64,000 bases of DNA from Pseudomonas bubulae (GTDB lineage Bacteria > Pseudomonadota > Gammaproteobacteria > Pseudomonadales > Pseudomonadaceae), in NCBI RefSeq assembly GCF_037023725.1, contig NZ_CP146077.1:2517001-2581000 (forward strand). The letters are read 5' to 3'. The notes beneath the pieces were generated by a model. The model made no database searches. It was given only the letters and a program-made list of their open reading frames with translations, and was not told where the DNA came from. Shown piece after piece: positions 44,388 through 52,929 of this stretch. The translations under genes were made by a program, and so were the position numbers. Within the stretch, counting starts at the first letter, position 1, and every line of letters starts with the position of its first letter.

Positions 44388-45329
44388 ATGACTCCTGAAG
44401 CGTTAACCACCCTGCACCAGCACTTATTGACTGCACTGCAGGCTGTGCCTGCTGAAACCCGGCGTTTGTTCCATGGGCGTGGACGTTGCTGGCCCGGGCT
44501 TGAGCAGTTGACGGTGGACTGGTTGCAAGGCGTGGTGCTGGTTTCACTGTTCAAGGAGCCCGAAGCCCTGCAACTGGCTGCACTCAAGCAACTGCTGCAG
44601 GCCATTGTTCAGTCAGCCGCGTGGCAGGCCAGCGGTGCACACACACTGGTGCTGCAACATCGCTATACGCTGCAAAGCGACACCGAATGGCTGGTGGGCG
44701 AGGCAATTGACGAATGGACGCTGACTGAAGGCGGATTGCGCTATCGCGTGGACCTGGGCCGCAAACAGAACAACGGCCTGTTCCTGGACATGCGTTATGG
44801 TCGTGACTGGGTAAGGGCCAATGCCGGGGGCAAGCGAGTGTTGAACCTGTTTGCCTATACCTGCGGTTTTTCAGTGGCCGCCATAGAAGGCGGCGCCCAG
44901 CATGTGGTCAACCTCGACATGTCCCGTGCGGCCCTGAGCCGTGGCCGCGACAACCATCGCCTGAACGGGCATGACATGAGCAAGGTGACGTTTCTGGGTC
45001 ATGAGCTGTTCAAGTCCTGGGGCAAGGTGAAAAGCACCGGGCCTTACGATCTGGTGATCATCGATCCGCCGTCATTTCAGAAAGGCAGCTTTTTGCTGAC
45101 CAAGGACTACCAGCGCGTGGTGCGCCGCCTGCCGGAGTTGCTCGGTGAAAACGGCACAGTACTGGCGTGCATGAATGACCCGGCACTGGGTTCGGATTTT
45201 TTGATCGATGGCGTGACCCGTGATGCGCCGAGCCTGCGTTTTGTTCAGCGCCTGGACAACCCGCCGGAGTTCCCGGACGCCGATGTCGAGTGCGGCCTCA
45301 AGGCGCTGGTGTTCAGGCAGGGCGTTTGA
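44388..45329 (+). CDS. Class I SAM-dependent methyltransferase, RlmI/RlmK-like
   Basis: A 313-residue enzyme. The Rossmann domain (about 130-313) has GLFLDMRYGRDWV, SAM motif I VLNLFAYTCGFSVAAIEGGA, acidic loop VVNLDMSRAALS, and catalytic motif IV VIIDPPSFQKGSF. The PPSF form is typical of 23S rRNA m5C/m7G methyltransferases of the RlmI/RlmK group, but this protein lacks a PUA or THUMP domain, so its RNA or other target is uncertain. Single gene. Confidence 0.85.
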   Translation: MTPEALTTLHQHLLTALQAVPAETRRLFHGRGRCWPGLEQLTVDWLQGVVLVSLFKEPEALQLAALKQLLQAIVQSAAWQASGAHTLVLQHRYTLQSDTEWLVGEAIDEWTLTEGGLRYRVDLGRKQNNGLFLDMRYGRDWVRANAGGKRVLNLFAYTCGFSVAAIEGGAQHVVNLDMSRAALSRGRDNHRLNGHDMSKVTFLGHELFKSWGKVKSTGPYDLVIIDPPSFQKGSFLLTKDYQRVVRRLPELLGENGTVLACMNDPALGSDFLIDGVTRDAPSLRFVQRLDNPPEFPDADVECGLKALVFRQGV

Positions 45330-45335
45330 CAGGCG

Positions 45336-45363
45336 AAAAAAAGCCCGCAGGGGAGGTGCGGGC
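45336..45363 (-). terminator. Terminator-like hairpin with minus-strand T run
   Basis: GCCCGC/GCGGGC stem; seven T follow on the minus strand. It lies 15 bases after the methyltransferase stop, and may end transcripts coming from dps on the opposite strand. Confidence 0.6.
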
Positions 45364-45462
45364 AAGGGGTTCATTGAATGAGCAATGAGCGCAGCGAATA
45401 TACCGCTCGTTGCGTTCGAAGACTGTGAAACAAAATTCATGGTTCTGCGGGTGCTCGTGACC

Positions 45463-45607
45463 GTAGCAGCTGGCGCAGGAACAAGGCTGCGTCCGGCGGC
45501 GAAGCCGTTGTAAAGTCAGAACACAGGTTTTTACAGATAAACCGCATGCTCAGGTTTTACGATCGCTTCGCAATCGAACGCAGCCTCGTTCCTTCGGCAG
45601 CTGCTAC
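45463..45607. repeat. Second-family palindromic repeat, copy C
   Basis: Left arm TAGCAGCTGGCGCAGGAACA, right arm CGTTCCTTCGGCAGCTGCTA, with inner arms CGGCGGCGAAGCCGTTG and GATCGCTTCGCAATCG. It sits between the convergent methyltransferase and dps genes. Confidence 0.8.
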
Positions 45608-45614
45608 GCAGGGG

Positions 45615-46133
45615 TTATTTGGTACGCGACGACTCAAACAGGAACCACACGCGGCGCTCGGCCTCGTCGATCCAGTTTTCCAGCAGGCTGGTAGTCGCCA
45701 CATCGCCCAGCTCGGAGCACATGTCGTGAGTCTCACGCATATAGGCGGCCAGCTGGATATTGTCTTCGCGCAGTTCTGCCAGCATGTCTTCCGGCGTCAC
45801 GAAGTCGGCGTCGTTGTCCAGCAGGCGTTGCAGCTTCTTGATGTGGCCGATGGAGCGGATTGTGGTGCGCCCCAGCTTGCGCACACGCTCGGCGATGGCA
45901 TCGGTGGTCGCGTAGATCTGGTCAGCCTGCTCGTCGAGCAGCAGGTGGAAATCACGGAAGTGCGGGCCGGACATGTGCCAGTGGAAATTCTTGGTCTTCA
46001 TGTAGATGGCGAAGGTGTCTGCGAGCAGCGCGTTCACTTCGGCTGCGATATCGATACAGGCTTTTTCGCTCAGTGCCGTAGGTGTCCGCAGATCGGCCTT
46101 TCTGCTTTCCTTGGCGGATTTCAGGTCTTTCAT
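45615..46133 (-). CDS. dps: Dps-family ferritin-like DNA-protection protein
   Basis: A 172-residue four-helix-bundle protein that forms 12-mers, oxidises Fe2+ with H2O2 and stores iron. The inter-subunit ferroxidase residues are visible: His in NFHWHMSGPHFRDFH and Asp/Glu in LLLDEQADQIYATTDAIAER. The N-terminal tail (MKDLKSAKESRKADLR) is Lys/Arg-rich, as in DNA-binding Dps proteins. Single gene; no OxyR site was identified by eye. Confidence 0.93.
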   Translation of the reverse strand: MKDLKSAKESRKADLRTPTALSEKACIDIAAEVNALLADTFAIYMKTKNFHWHMSGPHFRDFHLLLDEQADQIYATTDAIAERVRKLGRTTIRSIGHIKKLQRLLDNDADFVTPEDMLAELREDNIQLAAYMRETHDMCSELGDVATTSLLENWIDEAERRVWFLFESSRTK

Positions 46134-46338
46134 GGTGGTTCCTCGTGGCAGCGGTTGATCGGAATTAACGTCTCTTGAATGCGGCTGACTAAAGACCAGG
46201 TTTGCTCTCTCGTCAAACGCGGCGGGCTGTTTTCACGCGGGCCGCGTCAAGTTATGAGGGCAGCAGAGCAAGATCGTTCAAGACTTTTTACCTTGATGTT
46301 GCGACCCTTTGCCGCTGCTTACTGCCGGAATGTTTTTG

Positions 46339-47034
46339 ATGCCTGATGCCCTTGCTCGAACCGCGTTTATGCGCGGCGCAATTGCCTGCCTGCCGCTGAC
46401 CCTGGCGTGTGCCCCCTGGGGGCTGCTGGCCGGTTCCACCGCAATCGATGCCCAGCTGACCCCCGCGCAAAGCCAGGGGCTGTCACTGTTTGTGTTTGCC
46501 GGTGCGGCGCAACTGGTTGCCATTGGCATGATCAAGGGCGGTGCCAGTGCGATTTCGATTCTGGTCACCACCTTGCTGCTGACCTCGCAACACTTGCTCT
46601 ATGCCATGCACTTGCGCCCGCTGGTGGCGCCGCTCGAGCCCAAATGGCGCTTCGGGCTGGGCTTTTTGCTCACCGATGAGTTCTTTGCCCTGGTCAGCCC
46701 CTTCGACCAGAACACCTTCAATCGCTGGTATGCCCTGGGTGTGGGGCTGTGCATGTATGTGGGCTGGAATATTTTCACCCTGCTGGGCGTGGTGCTGGGC
46801 AAGAGCATCCCGGGGCTGGATCAGCTAGGGCTGGAGTTCTCGATCGCGGCCACCTTTATCGCGTTGATTACCCCGGTGGTGCGCAATATCCCGACCGTGG
46901 TCTGCGTGGCGGTCTCTTTGTTCACGGTGGTGGTGTTCAGTCACTGGCAGTGGGAGTCGGCGATTGTGCTGGCCGGGTTGGCGGGTATGGTCGCGGGCTA
47001 TGCCTGCAAGCGGCTGGGAGGGTACTGGGCATGA
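46339..47034 (+). CDS. azlC: AzlC, branched-chain amino acid exporter large subunit
   Basis: A 231-residue membrane protein with the AzlC block RGAIACLPLTLACAPWGLLA at the N-terminus, LSLFVFAGAAQLVAIGMI, and the charged segment GFLLTDEFFALVSPF. AzlC with AzlD forms a BrnFE-like exporter for branched-chain amino acids or analogues. The ATG at 46339 was chosen; an in-frame start exists 30 bases upstream. It overlaps azlD by 4 bases (ATGA). Confidence 0.88.
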   Translation: MPDALARTAFMRGAIACLPLTLACAPWGLLAGSTAIDAQLTPAQSQGLSLFVFAGAAQLVAIGMIKGGASAISILVTTLLLTSQHLLYAMHLRPLVAPLEPKWRFGLGFLLTDEFFALVSPFDQNTFNRWYALGVGLCMYVGWNIFTLLGVVLGKSIPGLDQLGLEFSIAATFIALITPVVRNIPTVVCVAVSLFTVVVFSHWQWESAIVLAGLAGMVAGYACKRLGGYWA

Positions 47035-47342
47035 TCTGGGCAATTATTGGCGGGATGACGCTGATCCTGTTTTTCAACCGCTACCTGTTTCTGGAGCCAC
47101 GCTTGCCGATTCGCCTGAATCGCGGGGTGAAGGAATTTTTGGGCTTTGCCGTACCGGGGATGCTGACGGCGATTTGCGGGCCGATCATTTTCGTCAAGGA
47201 CCATCAGCTGGATCTGAGCCTGGCCAACCCCTACCTGTTGGCCGGGTTGTGCGCCATCGGGCTGATGCTGTGGAGCCGCAATGTGCTGCTCAGTGTCGCG
47301 TTGAGTGTGGCGCTGTTTTATCTGTTTCGCTGGTGGCTTTGA
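47031..47342 (+). CDS. azlD: AzlD, branched-chain amino acid exporter small subunit
   Basis: A 103-residue protein with three or four membrane helices (MIWAIIGGMTLILFFNRYLF; FAVPGMLTAICGPIIF; LLAGLCAIGLMLWSR; LSVALSVALFYLFRWWL). Translationally coupled to azlC. Its last 53 bases overlap a convergent small gene on the other strand. Confidence 0.87.
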   Translation: MIWAIIGGMTLILFFNRYLFLEPRLPIRLNRGVKEFLGFAVPGMLTAICGPIIFVKDHQLDLSLANPYLLAGLCAIGLMLWSRNVLLSVALSVALFYLFRWWL

Positions 47343-47484
47343 GCTGGGCGGCGGCACGCGAGGTAAACGGGCCGCTGACGGCAACGCCGTCACTGACCAC
47401 ATACCAGCATGCCAGCAGGCCGTCGGCACGCAGCGGGGCGGGAACGGCACTGCCGATCACCGACATGACATGAATCTTGGGCAT
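47290..47484 (-). CDS. Small conserved-type hypothetical protein overlapping azlD
   Basis: A 64-residue protein starting MPKIHVMSVIGSAVPAPLRA and containing ACWYVVSDGVAVSGPFTSRA. The ribosome site GAAGGAGG, 5 bases ahead of the ATG, is the strongest support. The 3' end runs 53 bases into azlD on the opposite strand. No function recognised; no signal peptide or membrane helix. Confidence 0.6.
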   Translation of the reverse strand: MPKIHVMSVIGSAVPAPLRADGLLACWYVVSDGVAVSGPFTSRAAAQLKATSETDKTAPHSTRH

Positions 47485-47578
47485 ACAGACCTCCTTCAAC
47501 AATGGCGCTACCTTACGGGCTGTGCCGCTGCGCAAGAAATCATTGCGCGTGATAGTGGTCATTGATGTCGATGAGGTG

Positions 47579-47773
47579 TCAGTCAACCACCTGATCGAGC
47601 ATGTGCATCACTTCCTGATCACTCAGCAGCCCTTCGCGAACCAGGTGCTGGGTCAGCAGGGAGAGCAGTTTGGCGGTGCGGTGACCTTCGAGCTGCTTGA
47701 GCTCGGTCAGAGTGTTGTACACCTTGCTGGAGGTGCAGAGCCCGACGATATGGTGCGGGTTTTGTGTAGGCAT
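47579..47773 (-). CDS. Small helical hypothetical protein
   Basis: A 64-residue protein beginning MPTQNPHHIVGLCTSSKVYN, then a helical remainder TLTELKQLEGHRTAKLLSLL ending MLDQVVD. AAGGA lies 8 bases before the ATG at 47773. It stands alone 94 bases upstream of the previous small gene, same strand. No function recognised. Confidence 0.6.
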   Translation of the reverse strand: MPTQNPHHIVGLCTSSKVYNTLTELKQLEGHRTAKLLSLLTQHLVREGLLSDQEVMHMLDQVVD

Positions 47774-47929
47774 AAAGGTCGTCCTTGTTTTTATGAATGT
47801 GCCGATTGTTGCGCCAGCCAAGCTGCATGATGCCGCAGTCCGGGGCGTTACGGTGTCTTGTCCGCGACATTCACATGATCTATCCGGACCTGCCGGCAGC
47901 TGTCCAAGCCTGCCGGCTGCCAGCACCGG

Positions 47930-48280
47930 TTACCAGCGCGGCGGGCCGTAGTAACCCCGTGGCGGACCGTAGTACACCGGTTGCGGTCGACCGTAGTAGC
48001 CCTGATAGTAAACGGGCTGGGGCGGCTGGACATACACCGGTTGCGGTTGGTAATAAACAGGTGGGGCCTGTACGTAAACCGGCTGTGGCTGCACATACAC
48101 CGGTTGCTGCACATACACCGGGCGCTGTTCGTGGCCAGCGATAACCGAGCCAACCACCGCGGCACCCACCACCGCGCCAAAAATTGCAGGCCCGGGGCCC
48201 CAGCCACCATGGGCCGATGCCTGCCCTGCAACAGCCAGGGTGCCGATAAGCAAAGCGATTTTGGGGATGCTACGCATCAT
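47930..48280 (-). CDS. Secreted Pro/Tyr/Gln repeat protein with glycine-zipper segment
   Basis: A 116-residue protein. Signal peptide MMRSIPKIALLIGTLAVAGQ ends ASA. A Gly/Ala/Val zipper-like helix AIFGAVVGAAVVGSVIAG (about 33-50) follows, then low-complexity repeats of (Q)PVYVQ and PVYYGP to the C-terminus (about 55-116). Such proteins are envelope-associated in Pseudomonas with no defined function. The repeat region is made of short direct DNA repeats (ACATACACCGGTTGC type), prone to length change. Confidence 0.75.
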   Translation of the reverse strand: MMRSIPKIALLIGTLAVAGQASAHGGWGPGPAIFGAVVGAAVVGSVIAGHEQRPVYVQQPVYVQPQPVYVQAPPVYYQPQPVYVQPPQPVYYQGYYGRPQPVYYGPPRGYYGPPRW

Positions 48281-48511
48281 GACGATTCCTCGAATTCCCG
48301 CCCCGACGATTCGGCCTGCACCAGACCGCAGTTAAACCCGGGGATAACATTAAGACCGTATTTATTTTAAAAACTGCGAAGCGCCCGGGTAAATTTTGTG
48401 TAAGGTCTGCGGGCGCTGAGACGATTCAGCGTTGGCGCTCCACTATGATCCAACAAAACTCCCGGTACGGCTTGTGCCGTCCATCTAAAAGCATTCAGCA
48501 AGGAGATGAGC

Positions 48512-49330
48512 ATGCAAATGAATCCGGACAAAGACACCCGACTGTGCATATCGTTGTCGGGTCGACCGGGTAATTTCGGGCTGCGTTTTCATAATCATCT
48601 ATACGAACAACTGGGCTTGAACTTTTACTACAAGGCCTTCAGCAGCAAGGATCTGGCGGGCGCAGTGACCGGTATCCGGGCATTGGGCATTCGTGGTTGC
48701 GGCGTGTCGATGCCGTTCAAGGAGGCCTGCATCGAGCTGGTGGACGAACTGGACACGTCAGCCCGGGCCATTGCCTCGATCAACACCATCGTCAACACCG
48801 ACGGCCACCTCAAGGCCTATAACACCGACTACATAGCCATTGCCCAACTGCTGGACAGCCATAAAGTACCCAAAGACACGACCTTTGCCCTGCGCGGCAG
48901 TGGCGGCATGGCCAAGGCGGTGGCATCGGCCCTGCGCGATGGCGGTTATCGCAATGGCCTGATCGTTGCGCGCAACGAGGCAACAGGGGCGGCGCTGGCG
49001 GCAAGTTGCGGTTATGAATGGCAGCCTGAGCTGGGCGAGCGCAGGCCGCACATGCTGATCAATGTTACACCTGTCGGCATGGCGGGCGGGGCCGAGGCCG
49101 ATGATCTGGCTTTCGAGGCAGATGCCATTGATCGTGCGGATATTATCTTCGACGTGGTGGCGATCCCGGTTGAAACACCCCTGATCGTGCGCGGTCGTGC
49201 CCAGGGCAAGCAGGTCATCACCGGGCTTGAGGTTATTGCCATTCAGGCCCTGGAGCAGTTTGTGCTGTACACAGGTGTGCGGCCCACCGCCGAGCAGTTC
49301 CAAGCGGCCGTGGCATTCGCGCGCAGCTGA
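48512..49330 (+). CDS. Shikimate 5-dehydrogenase-like protein (SDH-L, HI0607 type)
   Basis: A 272-residue NADP-dependent dehydrogenase fold. The N-terminal substrate part has LCISLSGRPGNFGLRFHNHL, instead of the SxS motif of AroE, and GCGVSMPFKEACIELVDEL with the catalytic Lys; NTDY carries the catalytic Asp. The nucleotide loop RGSGGMAKAVASAL lies at about 130. The SGRPxNFG form marks the SDH-L subfamily, which has weak shikimate activity and an unclear role. AAGGAG is 6 bases before the ATG at 48512. Confidence 0.85.
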   Translation: MQMNPDKDTRLCISLSGRPGNFGLRFHNHLYEQLGLNFYYKAFSSKDLAGAVTGIRALGIRGCGVSMPFKEACIELVDELDTSARAIASINTIVNTDGHLKAYNTDYIAIAQLLDSHKVPKDTTFALRGSGGMAKAVASALRDGGYRNGLIVARNEATGAALAASCGYEWQPELGERRPHMLINVTPVGMAGGAEADDLAFEADAIDRADIIFDVVAIPVETPLIVRGRAQGKQVITGLEVIAIQALEQFVLYTGVRPTAEQFQAAVAFARS

Positions 49331-49337
49331 TGGCGAT

Positions 49338-49372
49338 TGGGGGCGAGTGAGCTCGCCCCCAAAACGCTTTTA
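49338..49372. terminator. Terminator-like hairpin between convergent SDH-L and yceH
   Basis: GGGGGCGAG-TGAG-CTCGCCCCC strong stem-loop; flanking T/A runs are short, so it may work in either direction weakly. Confidence 0.5.
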
Positions 49373-50041
49373 CTCCAGCTCTGCCAGACGGGCTTCGAGG
49401 GCTGCAATACGCGCATCAAGGGCTTCGAAACGCTCTATCGAGACTGCCTGCGCGCTTGAGCGTTCTGCAGGTTGCTGGCGTGCAGTCATGATGGTTTCGA
49501 TATCGGCCGGGTCGCCCAAGGCGTGCATGTAACGGTCTTCTCGCTGGCCGCTCTGACGCGGTACCAGCAGGGCCAGGTCGCGGGCAATCAGGCGTTCCAG
49601 CTGATGCTGGACCTGTTCGGTGTCTTCAAAGTCGTGCATGCGCGAACTGCGGGTCAGCAACTCGTTGAGGGTTTGCGGACCGCGCAGAAAAAGCAGGCCC
49701 AGCAACACCACTTGCGCAGGCACCAGCTCCAGCGCCTTGTCGACCTTGTGTTCCCAGCGATCAGCGCGGCTGCCCATCACCAGGCGGGTAAAGCCACGCC
49801 CTTCGAGGGCGCGCAGGCTTTGCCCGACCTGGCCCTGGGTCAGGTTGAGCACCGGCTCGCGGCTGGTTTTCTGGTTGCACGCCAGCACCAGGGCATTGAG
49901 CGTCAGGGGGTAGGTTTCCGGGTTGGTGGCCTGTTTCTCGATTAGGGAGCCGAGAATACGGATCTCGGTACTGTTGAGCAGAGGTCCTGCGTCAGCATCG
50001 TTTGGTACCTGTTCTGAGAACTGATCAGCGGGAACGTCCAT
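49370..50041 (-). CDS. YceH family protein (DUF480, two winged helices)
   Basis: A 223-residue protein. [20 protein letters not shown] and [20 protein letters not shown] are the conserved opening of the family; then winged-helix segments [20 protein letters not shown] and [20 protein letters not shown]; and a C-terminal coiled coil [18 protein letters not shown]. The function is unknown, although the fold suggests nucleic acid binding. The ATG at 50041 has GGAG 6 bases ahead; an ATG two codons upstream abuts the ribosome site. Confidence 0.88.
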   Translation of the reverse strand: MDVPADQFSEQVPNDADAGPLLNSTEIRILGSLIEKQATNPETYPLTLNALVLACNQKTSREPVLNLTQGQVGQSLRALEGRGFTRLVMGSRADRWEHKVDKALELVPAQVVLLGLLFLRGPQTLNELLTRSSRMHDFEDTEQVQHQLERLIARDLALLVPRQSGQREDRYMHALGDPADIETIMTARQQPAERSSAQAVSIERFEALDARIAALEARLAELE

Positions 50042-50148
50042 TTTCATCTCCAATTTGAGTAACCGTTGCCAGCGACCATTGTGGTGTTTTTTGCGCGGTA
50101 GAGCGACTGGCATCTAGCCCCGTCTGTGGCAGAGAGTCTTTTTGCGTG

Positions 50149-51456
50149 TCAGCGGTTAACCACTTTGGCAGGCAGCGCGATCACCAGCAGGCAGCTCACT
50201 AGCAGGCAACTGGCGAAGAACCACAGCGCGCCGGAACTGCTGCCCGTTACGTCGATGGCGATACCCATCAGGGAATTGCTCACCAGCCCTGCGATATTGG
50301 CCAGCGAACACGCGAGGGCGAAGCCGGTAGCGGCAGCACGGCCCTTGAGAAAGGTGGCCGGCAAGCTGAAAAACACCGGTACGGCGCCAATGATGGCGGC
50401 CGAGGCAATGGCAAACAGCAAAACGATCACAAGCAGGTTGTCGCTGAAAAAAGTGCTGGCTGCCATCGCGGCCGCGCCAATCACAAAGGGCACAATGATA
50501 TGCCAGCGGCGTTCTCGATAGTGGTCGCTGCTGGCGCCAATCATCAGCATGCCGATCAGGGCGGCAACGCTGGGCAGGGCGGTGAGCAGGCCAATATGGA
50601 AGTTGTCGGCCACACCGGCGTTACGGATAAACGTCGGCATCCAGAATGCCATTGCGTAGGCGCTAAGCAGGATGGAGAAGTCGATACCCCCCAGCATCCA
50701 GATCTTGAGGTTAAAGAACCCGTCGCGAAAACTGTGCTTGCTGTTCTGGCCTTCGGCGTTGTCCTGGTGCAGTTGCTGTTCCAGTAACGCTTTTTCGTCG
50801 GCGTTCAGCCATTTTGCCGTGTGATGGCTGTCTGGCAGAACCCAGAAGGTCAGGATGCCCAGCAATACGCTGGGGATCGCCTCAAGCACAAACAGCCACT
50901 GCCAGCCGCGCAGCCCCGCCGTATTGTCGAAGGCGACCATGATCCAGCCCGACAGTGGCCCGCCAACGACACTGGACAGCGGCATGCCGATCATAAACAG
51001 GGCAATGATGCGGCCCCGTCGCTGGGTCGGGAACCAGGTGGTCAGGTAATACAGCACCCCGGGCAGAAAACCGGCTTCGGCCACCCCCAGCAGAAAGCGT
51101 ACAACATAGAACTGGGCAGGCGTGGTGACCAGCAGGGTGCAGGCCGAAAGCAGGCCCCAACTGATCATGATCCGGGCTATCCAGACCCTGGCGCCGACTT
51201 TCTCCAGAAGCAGATTGCTGGGTACCTCGAACAGGATATAGCCGACAAAAAACAGCCCCGCCCCCAGGCCAAATGCCGTTTCGCTGAACTGCAGGTCACC
51301 TAGCATCTGCAATTTAGCGAAGCCGATATTGATCCGGTCCAGATAAGCGGCCAGATAACAGAAGCAGAGAAAGGGAATGAGTTTGCGGGTGATTTTGCGA
51401 TAGAGCGCCTGGGTCGGGTCCGCTGCTGGAGCTGTAGAGGGATGAGCGGAGGGCAT
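50149..51456 (-). CDS. MFS transporter, anion:cation symporter (ACS) family
   Basis: A 435-residue twelve-helix transporter. The signature after helix 1, CYLAAYLDRINIGFAKLQM, and GVAEAGFLPGVLYYLTTWFP in helix 4-5 are typical of ACS permeases for organic anions (tartrate, phthalate, glucarate and similar). There is no catabolic gene nearby to indicate the substrate. The ATG at 51456 gives the usual short N-terminal tail; no strong ribosome site is seen. Confidence 0.87.
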   Translation of the reverse strand: MPSAHPSTAPAADPTQALYRKITRKLIPFLCFCYLAAYLDRINIGFAKLQMLGDLQFSETAFGLGAGLFFVGYILFEVPSNLLLEKVGARVWIARIMISWGLLSACTLLVTTPAQFYVVRFLLGVAEAGFLPGVLYYLTTWFPTQRRGRIIALFMIGMPLSSVVGGPLSGWIMVAFDNTAGLRGWQWLFVLEAIPSVLLGILTFWVLPDSHHTAKWLNADEKALLEQQLHQDNAEGQNSKHSFRDGFFNLKIWMLGGIDFSILLSAYAMAFWMPTFIRNAGVADNFHIGLLTALPSVAALIGMLMIGASSDHYRERRWHIIVPFVIGAAAMAASTFFSDNLLVIVLLFAIASAAIIGAVPVFFSLPATFLKGRAAATGFALACSLANIAGLVSNSLMGIAIDVTGSSSGALWFFASCLLVSCLLVIALPAKVVNR

Positions 51457-51566
51457 ATGGGTGTCCAGGGGCTGAGCTTGGGGTTGATCTTCATACACCA
51501 GATGGGCGCTGGCGTGTCTATAATCGGCGCACATTGCATTCCTGCCCACAGACTGTCGAGACTTCC

Positions 51567-52076
51567 ATGACTATCTCTCTGTACGCCGCTTCCGTTCCAG
51601 TGTTCAAACAAATGCTCAACGCCCTGAGCGGTGTGCTGGCCAAGGCTGAAGCTCACGCAACGGCCAAGAACATCGACCCGAGCGTGTTTTTGCAGGCGCG
51701 CCTGGCCCCGGACATGTTCCCGCTGGTGCGTCAGGTGCAAATCGCCGTTGATTTCACCAAGGGTGTTTCGGGCCGTCTGGCTGAAATCGAATTGCCAAAA
51801 TATGACGACAGCGAAGTGACCTTTGCCGACCTGCAAGCCTTGATCAGCAAAGTGCTGGCGTTTGTCGACGGGATCAAGCCAGAGCAAATCGATGGCAAGG
51901 AAGGCATCGAAATCATCACCCGTCAGGGCACGCCTAAAGAAAAACGCTTCACTGGTCAGGCTTACCTGCTGACCTACGGCCTGCCGCAGTTCTTCTTCCA
52001 TGTGACCACGGCTTACGCGATCCTGCGCCACAATGGTGTTGAGATCGGCAAGCGTGACTACATGGGTGCGTTCTAA
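51567..52076 (+). CDS. DUF1993 family protein
   Basis: A 169-residue helical protein starting MTISLYAASVPVFKQMLNAL, with family blocks ARLAPDMFPLVRQVQIAVDF and LTYGLPQFFFHVTTAYAILR. The fold is DinB/YfiT-like; a His in FFFHVTTAY may be one of the metal ligands of that superfamily, but the full triad is not obvious. Function unknown. The gene ends just before the large tandem repeat array. Confidence 0.85.
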   Translation: MTISLYAASVPVFKQMLNALSGVLAKAEAHATAKNIDPSVFLQARLAPDMFPLVRQVQIAVDFTKGVSGRLAEIELPKYDDSEVTFADLQALISKVLAFVDGIKPEQIDGKEGIEIITRQGTPKEKRFTGQAYLLTYGLPQFFFHVTTAYAILRHNGVEIGKRDYMGAF

Positions 52077-52100
52077 TCAAGCGCACTGTGTCAGCGCCTT

Positions 52101-52912
52101 GGTCATTCAGACCTACCGGGTTGTAAGCATCGCAGGCAAGCCAGCTCCCACAGGTTCATTGACACCCTCAACGCCAGGTGCTGGCCTGATCCACTGTGGG
52201 AGCGGGCTTGCTCGCGATGGCAGCGCCCCGGTTATTTAGACATACCGGGTTGCAAGCATCGCAGGCAAGCCAGCTCCCACAGGTTCATTGGCACCCTCAA
52301 CGTCAGGTGCTGGCCTGATCCACTGTGGGAGCGGGCTTGCTCGCGATGGCAGCGCCCCGGTTATTTAGACAGACCGAGTTGCAAGCATCGCAGGCAAGCC
52401 AGCTCCCACAGGTTCATTGGCACCCTCAAGGCCAGGTGCTGGCCTGATCCACTGTGGGAGCGGGCTTGCTCGCGATGGCAGCGCCCCGGTTATTTAGACA
52501 GACCGGGTTGTAAGCATCGCAGGTAAGCCAGCTCCCACAGGTTCATTGGCACCCTCAACGCCAGGTGCTGGCCTGACCCACTGTGGGAGCGGGCTTGCTC
52601 GCGATGGCAGCGCCCCGGTTATTTAGACAGATCGAGTTGCAAGCATCGCAGGCAAGCCAGCTCCCACAGGTTCATTGGCACCCTCAACGCCAGGTGCTGG
52701 CCTGATCCACTGTGGGAGCGGGCTTGCTCGCGATGGCAGCGCCCCGGTTATTTAGACAGACCGGGTTGTAAGCATCGCAGGCAAGCCAGCTCCCACAGGT
52801 TCATTGGCACCCTCAACGTCAGGTGCTGGCCTGACCTACTGTGGGAGCGGGCTTGCTCGCGATGGTAGCGCCCCGGTTATTTAGACAGACCGAGTTGTAA
52901 GCATCGCAGGCT
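52101..52912. repeat. Tandem array of a 129-bp unit containing two REP arms
   Basis: TGTGGGAGCGGGCTTGCTCG recurs at 52195, 52324, 52453, 52582, 52711 and 52840, exactly 129 bases apart, and GCATCGCAGGCAAGCCAGC recurs in each unit in inverse orientation. Each unit is therefore a REP doublet plus about 70 bases of unique spacer (GGTTCATTGGCACCCTCAAC). Copies differ at a few positions only (for example ACCGGGTTG/ACCGAGTTG). About 6.3 units fill the gap between the convergent DUF1993 and sstT genes; no coding sequence is supported. Confidence 0.95.
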
Positions 52913-52929
52913 TGCCCGCCCACATGGCC

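Noticed and set aside
52101..52912. CRISPR array at the regularly spaced repeats
   Set aside because: The 129-bp period, conserved spacers and REP arms do not fit CRISPR, which has 28-37 bp repeats with unique spacers; no cas gene is present.
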